Below, piece after piece: positions 1-10,200 of a DNA stretch of 64,000 nucleotides. The DNA lies in the NCBI RefSeq assembly GCF_003269425.1, contig NZ_CP030104.1, positions 2,103,501 through 2,167,500 of the forward strand, given 5' to 3'. Made by a program: the position numbers and the translations under genes. The stretch is from Flagellimonas maritima (lineage in GTDB: Bacteria; Bacteroidota; Bacteroidia; Flavobacteriales; Flavobacteriaceae). Position 1 is the first letter of the stretch. Each line of letters starts with the position of its first letter. The notes below the pieces were generated by a model. It made no database searches. It saw nothing but the letters and a program-made list of their open reading frames with translations, and had not been told where the DNA came from.

Positions 1-223
1 CATACAAGGTCTGGAGGCGATTTTCAACAATAATACCATAACTCTTTTGTTTCCTTTTGCTGAAACGAAGAAATGGGCCAAAAGCGACAGGATAGGCTAT
101 GAAGATATTTTTGTTCTTGAAAACGGGAAAGACCTTAAATTGCTCTTAGAAAAGGATTTTGTCTGTATGGATGAAACCATTGAAGATCAATCCGATAATT
201 ACCCCAATCCCAAAAAAATGTAA
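1..223 (+). CDS. 3' end of an unidentified gene (partial)
   Basis: An open frame (codons starting at position 2) runs in from the left edge for about 73 codons and stops at TAA 221-223. The encoded tail is mixed polar and hydrophobic (contains FNNNTITLLFPF and KWAKSDRIGYEDIFV) and ends in a polar stretch NYPNPKKM. It has no membrane segment and I recognise no family motif. It converges on the minus-strand response regulator ending at 266, with 42 bp between the stops and no clear terminator hairpin. The gene start lies outside the window, so length and function cannot be judged. Confidence 0.6.
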   Translation, partial: IQGLEAIFNNNTITLLFPFAETKKWAKSDRIGYEDIFVLENGKDLKLLLEKDFVCMDETIEDQSDNYPNPKKM

Positions 224-265
224 AGCTTTTAAAGGGATCAGGCAATTTTAAATTTTAAAACAATC

Positions 266-1018
266 TTATATCTTTTTCATTGACTCAATAAGTTCATCTT
301 TTTTTCTAGGAGAGATGCTTACGTGCATGTCATTGCTCATTATGATATATCCGCCATCAGACTTTATATATTTCTTAACCTCTTTTAAATTGATCAAATA
401 GCTATTGTGAACCCTCATAAACTGTTGTTCTGCCAAAAGATTCTCGTACTCTTTTAAATGTTTGCTCACTAAAAGTGTGCTTGTGTCCCTTAATACAAAA
501 GACGTATAAGAACCATCTGCTTTACAGAGAACAATATCCTCTATTGCTATGAACTCCATACCCGAAGTTGTTGCCAGACAAATTTTCTCCTGTTTATGGG
601 ATTCCTTTCCAATACTTTGCATTAATGTCTCTATCTGCTGTCTGTAAATATTGGTGTCCATTCTTTCCCTCGCTTTCTCTACTGCTTGTTTCAGTTCATC
701 TAGGTCAATAGGTTTTAGTAGATAATCAAGAGAGCTGAACTTTATGGCTTGTATGGCATACTTTTCAAAAGCAGTTGTAAAGATTATTTCGAAATCAGGC
801 TCTTTTATCTGCTCAAGGACATCAAAACCTACTCCAGTTTGTAGTTCTATATCTAAAAAAACAACATCGGGACTAAAAACGGATAAAACTTTAACCGCCT
901 CATTGACACTGCTTGCAGTTGCAATTACCTGTACATCTTTACAGAATTCTTCTAGTAATGTTCTTAAAGTTTCCCTGCTTCGCTTTTCATCTTCTACTAT
1001 AACTACTTTTAATATCAT
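266..1018 (-). CDS. LytTR-family response regulator
   Basis: A cytoplasmic response regulator of 250 residues. Residues 1-120 form a receiver domain with the acidic pair near E9/D10, phospho-acceptor D56 in VVFLDIEL, T81/T82 and conserved K102 in YLLKPID. Residues about 143-248 form a LytTR DNA-binding domain (VHNSYLINLKEVKKY is typical). The start codon overlaps the stop of the upstream sensor kinase by 4 bp (ATGA, 1015-1018), so the two are translationally coupled and almost certainly a cognate pair. In this family the phosphorylated regulator binds direct repeats upstream of target genes. No target is evident here; the neighbours at 3700-5003 are possible but unproven. Confidence 0.95.
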   Translation of the reverse strand: MILKVVIVEDEKRSRETLRTLLEEFCKDVQVIATASSVNEAVKVLSVFSPDVVFLDIELQTGVGFDVLEQIKEPDFEIIFTTAFEKYAIQAIKFSSLDYLLKPIDLDELKQAVEKARERMDTNIYRQQIETLMQSIGKESHKQEKICLATTSGMEFIAIEDIVLCKADGSYTSFVLRDTSTLLVSKHLKEYENLLAEQQFMRVHNSYLINLKEVKKYIKSDGGYIIMSNDMHVSISPRKKDELIESMKKI

Positions 1019-2883
1019 ACTGTCGGGTTTAATGCATCGATAATCTTTATGGTAACCTTGGTTCCTAAAGGATTATTGTTTTTGTCGTATTTATCAATAA
1101 TCTCAATTGTATTTTTTCTTAGATCAGAGTTGCCGGTAACTTGCAACCTTCTTTTAATTATCTCTATACCTCTTGACGTTTTATGTTTTTTTAAAGTACT
1201 ATTCATTTTATTGGACAAGACTCTACCAATACCATTATCCTCTATTTCACAAATAAGGGTTTCCCCATTTTTACAGAAACTAACAAGAAGATTTTTATCT
1301 CCTTCTTTTTTATTATTGAGGCCATGTATGATCGCATTTTCTATAAAGGGTTGAGTAATCATGAAAGGTATTTCTGTGTCGTTTGTATCTAAATCCTTCG
1401 AAATGCATATTTTATAATTAAAAACACCATTAAAACGAAGCGATTCCAGTTCTAAGTAGGAATTTAATAATTTTATTTCATCCGCTAGCAAAACTTTTTT
1501 CTCAAAAGAACTCTCTAAAATGCCGCGAGATAGTTTTCCAAATTTTGAAAGATATTCTAAAGCAACCATTCTATCGTTCTTTAAGATAAGGTTTTGAATG
1601 GCGCTAAGAGCATTGAAAATAAAATGGGGATTCATTTGAGCTCTTAAAGCGCGGTGCTCTTTTTCAGATACTTCTCTTTTCAGATACAGTTTTTCTTCAT
1701 ATTCCAATTTAATTTTATAAGCTAGACCTAAAGAGAAGATTAAAATTTCTGTAATTGACCCTAAAATCATATAGTATCGATTTTCAAAAAATAAATATCC
1801 GAGTGCTCCCGCCATATAAGAAAAAGACCCGGCCACTATAAAATAGGCTAAAAGATTCTTTGCGTTTTTTGAAAGATATACCATTGCGATAAGGCCCCAA
1901 ATTGTCATAGCCAATCTTTGGAAATCAAGAATATATATGTGAGATTCATAATCGCCCAAAAAGAATACAAATGCATCTAAGAATATAATTCCAAAAAGTA
2001 TAAAAACTATGAAAAGTATAGACTTATGTAATTTTGGATAATTTTTTTTGGTACCTAAATAATAAATAGCAAAAACAATATAAAATAGATTAATGAACAC
2101 TTGACATATTATTGCTACCCAATGGCCAAGATGACTATTGTACGAATCTATTATTGTATGGTTATTGAAATTAGGACGAATTAAATAAATAATTGATGCT
2201 AAAACATATAGCGCATAGTACAAGAATTGTTTTCTTCCGGAATAGATATAAATAGCAAAAAAAAGTAAGAGGATAATTATGCATGCGCCTGAATATGTGT
2301 AGTCGGATATTAGAATATTTATAAACTTTTCAGGATAATAGAAGTTGAGGTTTTTATTTGAGCTGACTGGAATATAGGTAAAATCCCATTGATAAATATT
2401 TGAACGGCGACTGAAAATTTCTGCTCTAATATATAGATACTTACTATCGATTAAATTCTCCTTTTTGAGCTCAATGTTCGGAATGCCATAATTGGAAATA
2501 AGATTTCCAGTATTGTCAAAAGTTCCAAACGTTTGAAAACTTATAGTATCGTTCTTTAAAAAATAAAGAGCTGCTTTGTCAAAAATAGGCGTTTCAAGAC
2601 GCCAAGTGTGTTGTGTATTTAGACTATCTAAGCTTTTTTTTAAGTCTAATTTTATCCAATATATGTTCTGAGGTCGCGTGCTATTTTTTTCATGTTCAGG
2701 GGGTAAGAAGTGCTGGGTAGACTCAAGAATTGAGTTCAGATTTAGTAAAGAATCATTGGTTTTGAAAATATAAAAAGGGAGTGTTTTTACTTTTGGTTCT
2801 TCTAAGTTTTGAGCTGTCAACTGAATAGAAAACCAACTAATAAAAAATAGACTGTATAAGCAGAGTAAAGGTTTTTTTTTCAT
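1015..2883 (-). CDS. 7TM-DISM sensor histidine kinase (LytS/YehU type)
   Basis: An inner-membrane sensor kinase of 622 residues. A signal peptide (1-24) is followed by an extracytoplasmic beta-rich 7TMR-DISM sensing domain (about 30-175), seven hydrophobic segments (about 190-390), a short linker coil, and a His_kinase domain of the LytS type. The phospho-acceptor is H420 in QMNPHFIFNAL. The ATP-binding N box is at 511-521 (QPFIENAIIHG, N516) and the G box is EDNGIG at 548-553. It probably phosphorylates D56 of the LytTR regulator, with which it overlaps by 4 bp. DISM sensing domains are thought to bind small ligands, often carbohydrates; the ligand here is unknown. The upstream 816 bp carry no gene, so this is probably the first gene of a two-gene operon. 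Confidence 0.95.
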   Translation of the reverse strand: MKKKPLLCLYSLFFISWFSIQLTAQNLEEPKVKTLPFYIFKTNDSLLNLNSILESTQHFLPPEHEKNSTRPQNIYWIKLDLKKSLDSLNTQHTWRLETPIFDKAALYFLKNDTISFQTFGTFDNTGNLISNYGIPNIELKKENLIDSKYLYIRAEIFSRRSNIYQWDFTYIPVSSNKNLNFYYPEKFINILISDYTYSGACIIILLLFFAIYIYSGRKQFLYYALYVLASIIYLIRPNFNNHTIIDSYNSHLGHWVAIICQVFINLFYIVFAIYYLGTKKNYPKLHKSILFIVFILFGIIFLDAFVFFLGDYESHIYILDFQRLAMTIWGLIAMVYLSKNAKNLLAYFIVAGSFSYMAGALGYLFFENRYYMILGSITEILIFSLGLAYKIKLEYEEKLYLKREVSEKEHRALRAQMNPHFIFNALSAIQNLILKNDRMVALEYLSKFGKLSRGILESSFEKKVLLADEIKLLNSYLELESLRFNGVFNYKICISKDLDTNDTEIPFMITQPFIENAIIHGLNNKKEGDKNLLVSFCKNGETLICEIEDNGIGRVLSNKMNSTLKKHKTSRGIEIIKRRLQVTGNSDLRKNTIEIIDKYDKNNNPLGTKVTIKIIDALNPTV

Positions 2884-3699
2884 TCAATTATTTAAAATTG
2901 AAATACAGAGTATTGATGAATTGATAGTTGTACAATTTTTGATAATGACATTTTACAAATCATTTTATTTGAGCTTATTTATCTGTATTGGTAGTACAAT
3001 GTTTGATAAATGATAAGATGATTAATCTATTAAAACAGTTTACCATACATAACGTATAGTATTCATCTAAAAATTTAAGAGGTAATAATCTTAATGGTTA
3101 ATTATATAATTCCAGATAATTTATATCTGGGAGAAAATAATTTTCAACATTGTGTTGTATAAAAAACTCTAAAAAGTTCCGTAGTCAGCGAGGAATTTTA
3201 CAACCGTATGTTGTTTTTGGATTTTAATGGGGGAAGAAATGCAGCGGATGATTTTCATCCACATATGAATTAGATTAAAGGAATTGGATTTATTCTTATA
3301 GCGATTTGTTTTTAATGATTTTAAAGGGTGTTAATAGGTTTGTATTTAAAGCGAGCTATTGTTATAACTGAATATTTTTTAAAAACTCACCACTTTCATT
3401 TCTTACAAGACTAGTACGCAGCATAACCCCATACTCGTTCTGAGCCTAAAAAAAGAAATTACTTATGGTGAGTTTGTCATGTTTTTAAAATATTATTGAG
3501 CTTATTGAAAATTATCAACCTTTTTGGCGATTAGTTTTTTATATTTTTCTTGTATGAGAATTTTCTCGTTTTATAGTTTCAAAACTAAGGGTATATATAC
3601 TTTGATTACACTGTGATTTGATATAGTCCCGTTTTGAATTGACCTATGGTCATTTTGAGTTCATATTTTAATGGATACTCATAATTTATTAAAAGAAGA
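2884..3699. other. Gene-free interval, promoter of the kinase operon plus decayed sequence
   Basis: This 816-bp AT-rich stretch has no convincing gene. It must hold the promoter of the kinase operon near its left end. An interrupted inverted repeat lies at 3383-3475 (separate entry). On the minus strand, 3445 to 3362 reads as 27 open codons ending in TAA, with a coding-like composition (contains YGVMLRTSLVRNESGEF). A stop immediately precedes it and it has no start codon, so it may be a remnant of a lost gene or chance. Confidence 0.5.
3383..3475. repeat. Interrupted inverted repeat
   Basis: AAACTCACCA at 3383-3392 is exactly complementary to TGGTGAGTTT at 3466-3475. After a 5-6 nt mismatch inside, a further 7 bp match (ATTTCTT against AAGAAAT). 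The arms total about 17 paired bases around a loop of roughly 50 nt. It could be a structured RNA, the ends of a small decayed element, or coincidence within coding-like residue. Confidence 0.45.
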
Positions 3700-4371
3700 T
3701 TAGCCTGTAGAAGAAAGTTTTTGACTTTGATTTTGTAAAAATGCAACATTAGGTTGCTTTTCAACTGTTTTATTTGATTCTTTAAAGTGTCCTTTAAATT
3801 CTATAGCCGCTATATTGCTGAAATAACTTAAAGTATCTTCATAGTCATTAATATTGACACCGGCTTTTTTCAGTTCTTTGAATATATAGGATTTAGCTGA
3901 TTGGTTGCCCCAATCACCGTACAACCTTTTATCACGAGATTTGATAATCATAATTTTTAGTTTGCTAACGTGTGAAGTAGGCACATAGAAATTTGATACT
4001 CCATCGGCTAAGGACTTAAAAGTAACATATACTTTTCCAGTATTCTTATATACGTAGGCACAATAACCAACCGTAGCATTGTTCAATGGCAATTTTAAGC
4101 AGGAGTCGCTGGATTCAAGATAAAAAAGAATTGGATTCTTATATAGAACCTCTTCGGTAATTTGCGGAACGTTCAGTTTGAAAGACCATCCAGGAGATTG
4201 ACTTTTTAAATCAAAAGATAATAGCTCAACCTTATTTGAAGCCATGGATAAAGTATTTTCATCAACTTCACGGAAAAATGAAAATGACTTGTTAAAAAGG
4301 TAAATTGAGTATCCTGCGATTATAGCTGCACAGGTCAATGTCCATATTATTGTAAATAGATGCATAAGCAA
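3700..4371 (-). CDS. Unknown single-pass membrane protein
   Basis: A 223-residue protein that I do not recognise. Residues about 5-27 form one hydrophobic segment (FTIIWTLTCAAIIAGYSIYLF) followed by a basic/aromatic stretch. This suggests an N-terminal membrane anchor with the remainder in the periplasm or cytoplasm. The body is mixed alpha/beta with many lysines and no obvious catalytic motif, and the tail after about 195 is glutamine/serine-rich and probably disordered. It lies 245 bp downstream of another small unknown minus-strand gene and far from the kinase gene, so it may be transcribed alone. Base composition matches its AT-rich surroundings. Confidence 0.6.
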   Translation of the reverse strand: MLMHLFTIIWTLTCAAIIAGYSIYLFNKSFSFFREVDENTLSMASNKVELLSFDLKSQSPGWSFKLNVPQITEEVLYKNPILFYLESSDSCLKLPLNNATVGYCAYVYKNTGKVYVTFKSLADGVSNFYVPTSHVSKLKIMIIKSRDKRLYGDWGNQSAKSYIFKELKKAGVNINDYEDTLSYFSNIAAIEFKGHFKESNKTVEKQPNVAFLQNQSQKLSSTG

Positions 4372-4472
4372 TAATTTTCATGTTAATTTTTCAGGAACTT
4401 TTTGTTTCCTCATACAAGGAACAAATTTCGAGGTGTAATTATGTAGTAGAATATATAGATGTCTGTTTCCAA

Positions 4473-4517
4473 TTGACGGATCGCCAAATTTGGATGAAAT
4501 ACACAAATATCCGTCAA
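4473..4517. other. Stem-loop between two small genes
   Basis: TTGACGGAT (4473-4481) pairs perfectly with ATCCGTCAA (4509-4517) around a 27-nt loop. It sits between the stop of the gene at 4617 and the start of the gene at 4371, both on the minus strand. There is no clean T-tract on the minus side, so a terminator role is uncertain. An operator or leader structure is also possible. Confidence 0.35.
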
Positions 4518-4616
4518 AGAGATTTTTACTTTTTGCTGGCTTAAATGAACTCTGGATGGGTAATCCATATTCGTATATTAATAAAATATAAAGTCCAACT
4601 TTTTAAATCCATATTA

Positions 4617-5003
4617 TTAGGAATTTATATCATCAATATTTTCTGTATTTTGTAACTGACCTATTACGTTCATTACATCATAATTAGCAATTTTCCTTGT
4701 ACTATAGCTTCGTTTGATGTTATTTATGTATTTATGTATTTCCAAGGTGTAATAATTTTCCATATCAAACAATGATTCATTTACAATTTCAGAGCTTTCC
4801 GAAATACTTCTTTTTCCGTAGGCTCTTGCACTATATATTATTTTGCATTCAATATTGTCCTTATTCATCCAAGTAAGTGTAACTTCTATAAAGTCATCCC
4901 TCCTTTCCTTTAGTTTATAATTTGCACGTTTTGGAATATTACCTAATTCATATTCTAATTTGATTAAATCAAGAATCCATTTTTCAAGAAAGTTTTTTTT
5001 CAT
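4617..5003 (-). CDS. Unknown small cytoplasmic protein
   Basis: A 128-residue hydrophilic protein with no signal peptide or membrane segment and no family I recognise. It is rich in lysine, glutamate, asparagine and isoleucine, and is predicted to be helical at both ends with a central beta-like stretch (DFIEVTLTWMNKDNIECKII). The start MKKNFLEKW is the only reasonable ATG at the 5' end. It stands alone: 245 bp separate it from the next gene downstream and 290 bp from the hydrolase gene on the other side. It is probably real because of its length and coherent composition. Confidence 0.5.
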   Translation of the reverse strand: MKKNFLEKWILDLIKLEYELGNIPKRANYKLKERRDDFIEVTLTWMNKDNIECKIIYSARAYGKRSISESSEIVNESLFDMENYYTLEIHKYINNIKRSYSTRKIANYDVMNVIGQLQNTENIDDINS

Positions 5004-5293
5004 TTTCGGTCAAATTTATTTTCTATTTGGGTGTGTTTAAATTTGGTTCTTTTAAGAACCTGCTATTGATTTTATTTATTTTGGAGGATGATTTAACTTT
5101 AAGGTGATATTAATTTCTATATACCACATTTAAAGCGATTGAGTTAGTGTGTTCTAATTACTTGGCAGTTGGTAAAAACCAGTTTGTATTTTGAGAAGGG
5201 GAGATTAACACCTTCTTATTAGAGGGGTATATTTATAATAATACAAAACGAACAACTTAACTGAAGGTTGATTTTACTTGGTCAGATTTAATT

Positions 5294-6313
5294 TTATTCC
5301 ATATTCAATATTTTTTTAAACCAATTTATAGTGTTATTTCTTGCTATAGTGCTCTGCACAATGTCTTCAAAATCAAAGCCATGGCCAACATTTTCATAAA
5401 TATTTAGATCAACTTGTTTTCCTTTTTTCTTAAGTAGATCAACGAGGCATAAACTATTTTCTGTAAGGTATCCATCACTAGGCAATTGATATAGTATTGG
5501 GGCATAGGGGGTATAGATATTTCCTTCAAGTGCATTACTGCCACAAGCATTATTTCCCCAAAAGTCAAAACCACCTGAACCTCCGTAATAAAAAACCCCT
5601 CCTGCGAAACCACCTTCTGATGGTATATTCGGTGGCGCTTTGACACCGGAAGAAGTATTGTACTCTTTTCCATCAAATTTTTGCTTCCATTCCCAACTAG
5701 ACGGTGTAGATTTAGTGTCATATAGTGTTGAAGCAACTGCAGTTGCTCCATCGGAAAAGCCTAAAAGTCCAATATCTTTAGGCCTCACCATATTTTTACC
5801 ATTGCTGAACTTTAGATTTCTAAGTAGGGATAATGTTGCGTATGCATCTCTCGGTCGAATGAACTGAGAACTTATTTTAAAATTATCGGGAGCTGTGGTC
5901 CATTTTCCTGTTCTTGTTGTAACACCTCTTGAAGAATAGCTATCAACAAATGCGCTAATGATACAATTTTTATTGAAAATTTCTTTCCATTCATTGTTTT
6001 GACCTGACATCACTTCGCCCTCAGGATTATGATTTTTCCACATCCCGTCCGAACCATGTAAAACTACGACTGCGGGGTAATTACTTTTATTACATCCTTC
6101 TGGAATTGAAAGGTAAACAGGTATTTTGATGTTATCAACCGTAACATAGACTATTGTATCATTAGTATTGGGTAAAATAGTTATTTCATCATTTATGTTA
6201 CTGGGAAATAAGTTATTGTCGCCTTTGCCGCATGACAAAAATAATGTGAGCATAAAAAGCAATACATATAGACTGAATGACCAATTTTCTCTTCTAGTTT
6301 TTTTCATGTTCAA
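5294..6313 (-). CDS. Alpha/beta-hydrolase lipoprotein (dienelactone-hydrolase-like)
   Basis: A 339-residue lipoprotein. The N-terminus has a hydrophobic run ending in a lipobox with acylated cysteine C28 (LFLSC). The mature part is an alpha/beta hydrolase: oxyanion-hole strand VVVLHGSDG (82-90), nucleophile elbow GFSDG with S187, a likely acid near D280 and the catalytic H311 in NVGHGFDF. This arrangement is closest to dienelactone hydrolase or acetyl-esterase-like proteins. It probably cleaves an ester or lactone at the cell surface or in the periplasm; the substrate is unknown. It follows the PorP/SprF-like gene by only 14 bp, so it may be the last gene of the adhesin operon, which would be an unusual partner. 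An upstream ATG two codons before MKK is used here; either start is possible. Confidence 0.85.
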   Translation of the reverse strand: MNMKKTRRENWSFSLYVLLFMLTLFLSCGKGDNNLFPSNINDEITILPNTNDTIVYVTVDNIKIPVYLSIPEGCNKSNYPAVVVLHGSDGMWKNHNPEGEVMSGQNNEWKEIFNKNCIISAFVDSYSSRGVTTRTGKWTTAPDNFKISSQFIRPRDAYATLSLLRNLKFSNGKNMVRPKDIGLLGFSDGATAVASTLYDTKSTPSSWEWKQKFDGKEYNTSSGVKAPPNIPSEGGFAGGVFYYGGSGGFDFWGNNACGSNALEGNIYTPYAPILYQLPSDGYLTENSLCLVDLLKKKGKQVDLNIYENVGHGFDFEDIVQSTIARNNTINWFKKILNME

Positions 6314-6327
6314 TAATGTTTAAGAAA

Positions 6328-7296
6328 TTAATATGTACATGTACAATTGGAGATTCCCTGAAACAAGTCTATTCCTATTGTGACAACATGTGTTCCACTG
6401 GAATAACCCAATATTTCATTTAATATAACTTGGTAAGAATAGCCAAAATAAAAATCACCTTTCTTTAAACCCATCATGGGACCCACATATAGGGGTTTCC
6501 CTAGCTGATCGTTTAAGAAACGGTATGTAATACCAGCATAATAATAATCTATAAAATCGTACCACTTAAACTTGGTGTTTAAATCTGTGATAGAACGTCC
6601 ATCGTTCTCAAAATACTGTAGAAAAATGGAGGGTTCTATCTCAAAATCCGAACGTCTGTTCTTTCTGAACTTGTATCCAGAATACAGCTGATAGTTTCTC
6701 AGCGTATTGGGCTCAAAAAGTGATGCATCGAATTTTTCAAAATCCTTATTCAAAAGATTGTTTACATTAAAGCTCATATAAAATCCACCATTCCTATATA
6801 AACCTCCAACATCAAAATTGGGATTACTGGAAGATCTGTCGTCCGTTATACCCAAATCATCAATGGCATCATTGTCAAAATTTTCAATATCTATCCTAAA
6901 TTGGTTTAGGTTGAAAGAAAGGGCAAACGAGAAAAACTCATCATCATGTCTATCAATAATTAAGTGGTGTGCAAACGAAATTTTTGCACCTCTTTGCTTT
7001 GTTTCTCCATTGGAATCATTGTAAAGGACAAAACCGGCACCTGACCTATTTCCTAATCTGACATCAGCAGATAGGGACTGGGTATCAGGTGCGTCCTCTA
7101 TACCTACCCATTGTGTGAGACCTGTCATTCTTACCTTTACATAATTTCCAATTCCAGCATAAGCAGGAGACATAAGAAAAGGATTGTCGGAAAGATATTG
7201 GGAAAGCTGTGGTACCGTAAGTTCCTGTCCTTTTAGGGGCATAAAACTCAACAATAGTATCAGACTTGCAATTTTTATCAAACAGTTTCTTAACAT
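6328..7296 (-). CDS. PorP/SprF-family outer-membrane protein
   Basis: A 322-residue protein with a signal peptide (1-23) and a beta-strand-rich body with aromatic-terminated strands, as in outer-membrane barrels. The start of the mature part (LSQYLSDNPFLMSPAYAGIG) is the hallmark of the PorP/SprF family. Family members work with T9SS and gliding. SprF of Flavobacterium johnsoniae is needed to display the adhesin SprB on the surface, and the gene typically lies directly after the adhesin gene. The same arrangement occurs here: the start is 3 bp after the stop of the 2515-residue adhesin. The inferred role is to hold or export that adhesin at the outer membrane. Confidence 0.93.
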   Translation of the reverse strand: MLRNCLIKIASLILLLSFMPLKGQELTVPQLSQYLSDNPFLMSPAYAGIGNYVKVRMTGLTQWVGIEDAPDTQSLSADVRLGNRSGAGFVLYNDSNGETKQRGAKISFAHHLIIDRHDDEFFSFALSFNLNQFRIDIENFDNDAIDDLGITDDRSSSNPNFDVGGLYRNGGFYMSFNVNNLLNKDFEKFDASLFEPNTLRNYQLYSGYKFRKNRRSDFEIEPSIFLQYFENDGRSITDLNTKFKWYDFIDYYYAGITYRFLNDQLGKPLYVGPMMGLKKGDFYFGYSYQVILNEILGYSSGTHVVTIGIDLFQGISNCTCTY

Positions 7297-7299
7297 ATT

Positions 7300-10200
7300 T
7301 TATCTATAAAGGGTAAAGTTTCCAACATACTCGCGTCCAGTGCCATCGTTTAACCGTATTGTGTACCAATAGTCACCAGAAGGCAACGGATTGGATTCGT
7401 AGGTACCGTCCCAACCGTTATTGGATTGCCCCATGATTTTAATTTTTCTGCCATATCTATCAAAAACGTAGGTTTCAATATTGGGCAGTTTCTCTATGTT
7501 TCTAGGACCCCAAAAATCATTGTTTCCATCACCGTTCGGGGTAAAGAAATTTGGTATTTCAATATCTACCAAATCAACAGATGTGGTATCAAATACCTCA
7601 CAACCTAGACTATCGACCACTCTAACTACATAGCTTCCACTTTCCAGTGCTGTTAATGTATTTTGCGAAGTACCTGGGTTATCATTATAGAAATAGGTAT
7701 ATGGAGGCAAACCGCCAGAGACAGTTACTTCTATCTCAGCTTCATTATTCTTCACTATCACCATTTCCAACGGATTGATTTCATCAATTTCAAAAGGAAT
7801 TGTACTTAGACAACCATCCGTGTGCAGAATAGCAGCAAAGTGGCTTCCTGGAGCTAAATCATTAAATACTGGGCTTAGGACAAAATCTGCTGGATTTGTG
7901 GAATCTATAGCATAAAGCACATCTGATGAAATACTTTGATCTACCAACAAAATCTCGGTTCTGTTGATCGGAGTATTTCCACTACATAGATAATCGGTAT
8001 CTATTGTAGCACTCAAATCAGGCCCTTCTATAAAAATCTCAAATGAAGATTCAGAAGAACACCCATTATTAGATGTTACGGAGATGTCATAATTTCCAGG
8101 CGCCAAGTTATCTATCGTAAAACTGTCGTTCTGAAACATCATATCAGCACCAGAATTTAACTGCACAGTATATGGCGCATCTCCATTGGTAATCGAAACA
8201 TCCACTGATCCATCTTCAGAGTCTAAACACAATGTGTTTTGAGTAATAATGCTAATGCTTAAAACAGGGTCTGATAGGGTCACGTCCGGCCCGTCGGCTG
8301 CGGATGCGCAGCCCGACACGGTGATCCTGATGTCCTCGTAGGTCCCTGCGCTGAGTCCCGTGAGGGTTGCGCTGTCGGCCGCCACGGGCACGTTAAGGAT
8401 GTCCTGGTCCGCTGCCCCGTCGAAATAGGTTATGGTATAGTTGCCCGGTGGCACGTCGGTGAACTGCAGGGCTATGGAGCCGTCGCTTCCGCCACAGGTG
8501 GTGGGGTCGCTGGATGCGGTTACGCTCACGGTGGGGGTCTCGGGGTCTGATAGGGTCACGTCCGGCCCGTCGGCTGCGGATGCGCAGCCCGACACGGTGA
8601 TCCTGATGTCCTCGTAGGTCCCTGCGCTGAGTCCCGTGAGGGTTGCGCTGTCGGCCGCCACGGGCACGTTAAGGATGTCCTGGTCCGCTGCCCCGTCGAA
8701 ATAGGTTATGGTATAGTTGCCCGGTGGCACGTCGGTGAACTGCAGGGCTATGGAGCCGTCGCTTCCGCCACAGGTGGTGGGGTCGCTGGATGCGGTTACG
8801 CTCACGGTGGGGGTCTCGGGGTCTGATAGGGTCACGTCCGGCCCGTCGGCTGCGGATGCGCAGCCCGACACGGTGATCCTGATGTCCTCGTAGGTCCCTG
8901 CGCTGAGTCCCGTGAGGGTTGCGCTGTCGGCCGCCACGGGCACGTTAAGGATGTCCTGGTCCGCTGCCCCGTCGAAATAGGTTATGGTATAGTTGCCCGG
9001 TGGCACGTCGGTGAACTGCAGGGCTATGGAGCCGTCGCTTCCGCCACAGGTGGTGGGGTCGCTGGATGCGGTTACGCTCACGGTGGGGGTCTCGGGGTCT
9101 GATAGGGTCACGTCCGGCCCGTCGGCTGCGGATGCGCAGCCCGACACGGTGATCCTGATGTCCTCGTAGGTCCCTGCGCTGAGTCCCGTGAGGGTTGCGC
9201 TGTCGGCCGCCACGGGCACGTTAAGGATGTCCTGGTCCGCTGCCCCGTCGAAATAGGTTATGGTATAGTTGCCCGGTGGCACGTCGGTGAACTGCAGGGC
9301 TATGGAGCCGTCGCTTCCGCCACAGGTGGTGGGGTCGCTGGATGCGGTTACGCTCACGGTGGGGGTCTCGGGGTCTGATAGGGTCACGTCCGGCCCGTCG
9401 GCTGCGGATGCGCAGCCCGACACGGTGATCCTGATGTCCTCGTAGGTCCCTGCGCTGAGTCCCGTGAGGGTTGCGCTGTCGGCCGCCACGGGCACGTTAA
9501 GGATGTCCTGGTCCGCTGCCCCGTCGAAATAGGTTATGGTATAGTTGCCCGGTGGCACGTCGGTGAACTGCAGGGCTATGGAGCCGTCGCTTCCGCCACA
9601 GGTGGTGGGGTCGCTGGATGCGGTTACGCTCACGGTGGGGGTCTCGGGGTCTGATAGGGTCACGTCCGGCCCGTCGGCTGCGGATGCGCAGCCCGACACG
9701 GTGATCCTGATGTCCTCGTAGGTCCCTGCGCTGAGTCCCGTGAGGGTTGCGCTGTCGGCCGCCACGGGCACGTTAAGGATGTCCTGGTCCGCTGCCCCGT
9801 CGAAATAGGTTATGGTATAGTTGCCCGGTGGCACGTCGGTGAACTGCAGGGCTATGGAGCCGTCGCTTCCGCCACAGGTGGTGGGGTCGCTGGATGCGGT
9901 TACGCTCACGGTGGGGGTCTCGGGGTCTGATAGGGTCACGTCCGGCCCGTCGGCTGCGGATGCGCAGCCCGACACGGTGATCCTGATGTCCTCGTAGGTC
10001 CCTGCGCTGAGTCCCGTGAGGGTTGCGCTGTCGGCCGCCACGGGCACGTTAAGGATGTCCTGGTCCGCTGCCCCGTCGAAATAGGTTATGGTATAGTTGC
10101 CCGGTGGCACGTCGGTGAACTGCAGGGCTATGGAGCCGTCGCTTCCGCCACAGGTGGTGGGGTCGCTGGATGCGGTTACGCTCACGGTGGGGGTCTCGGG

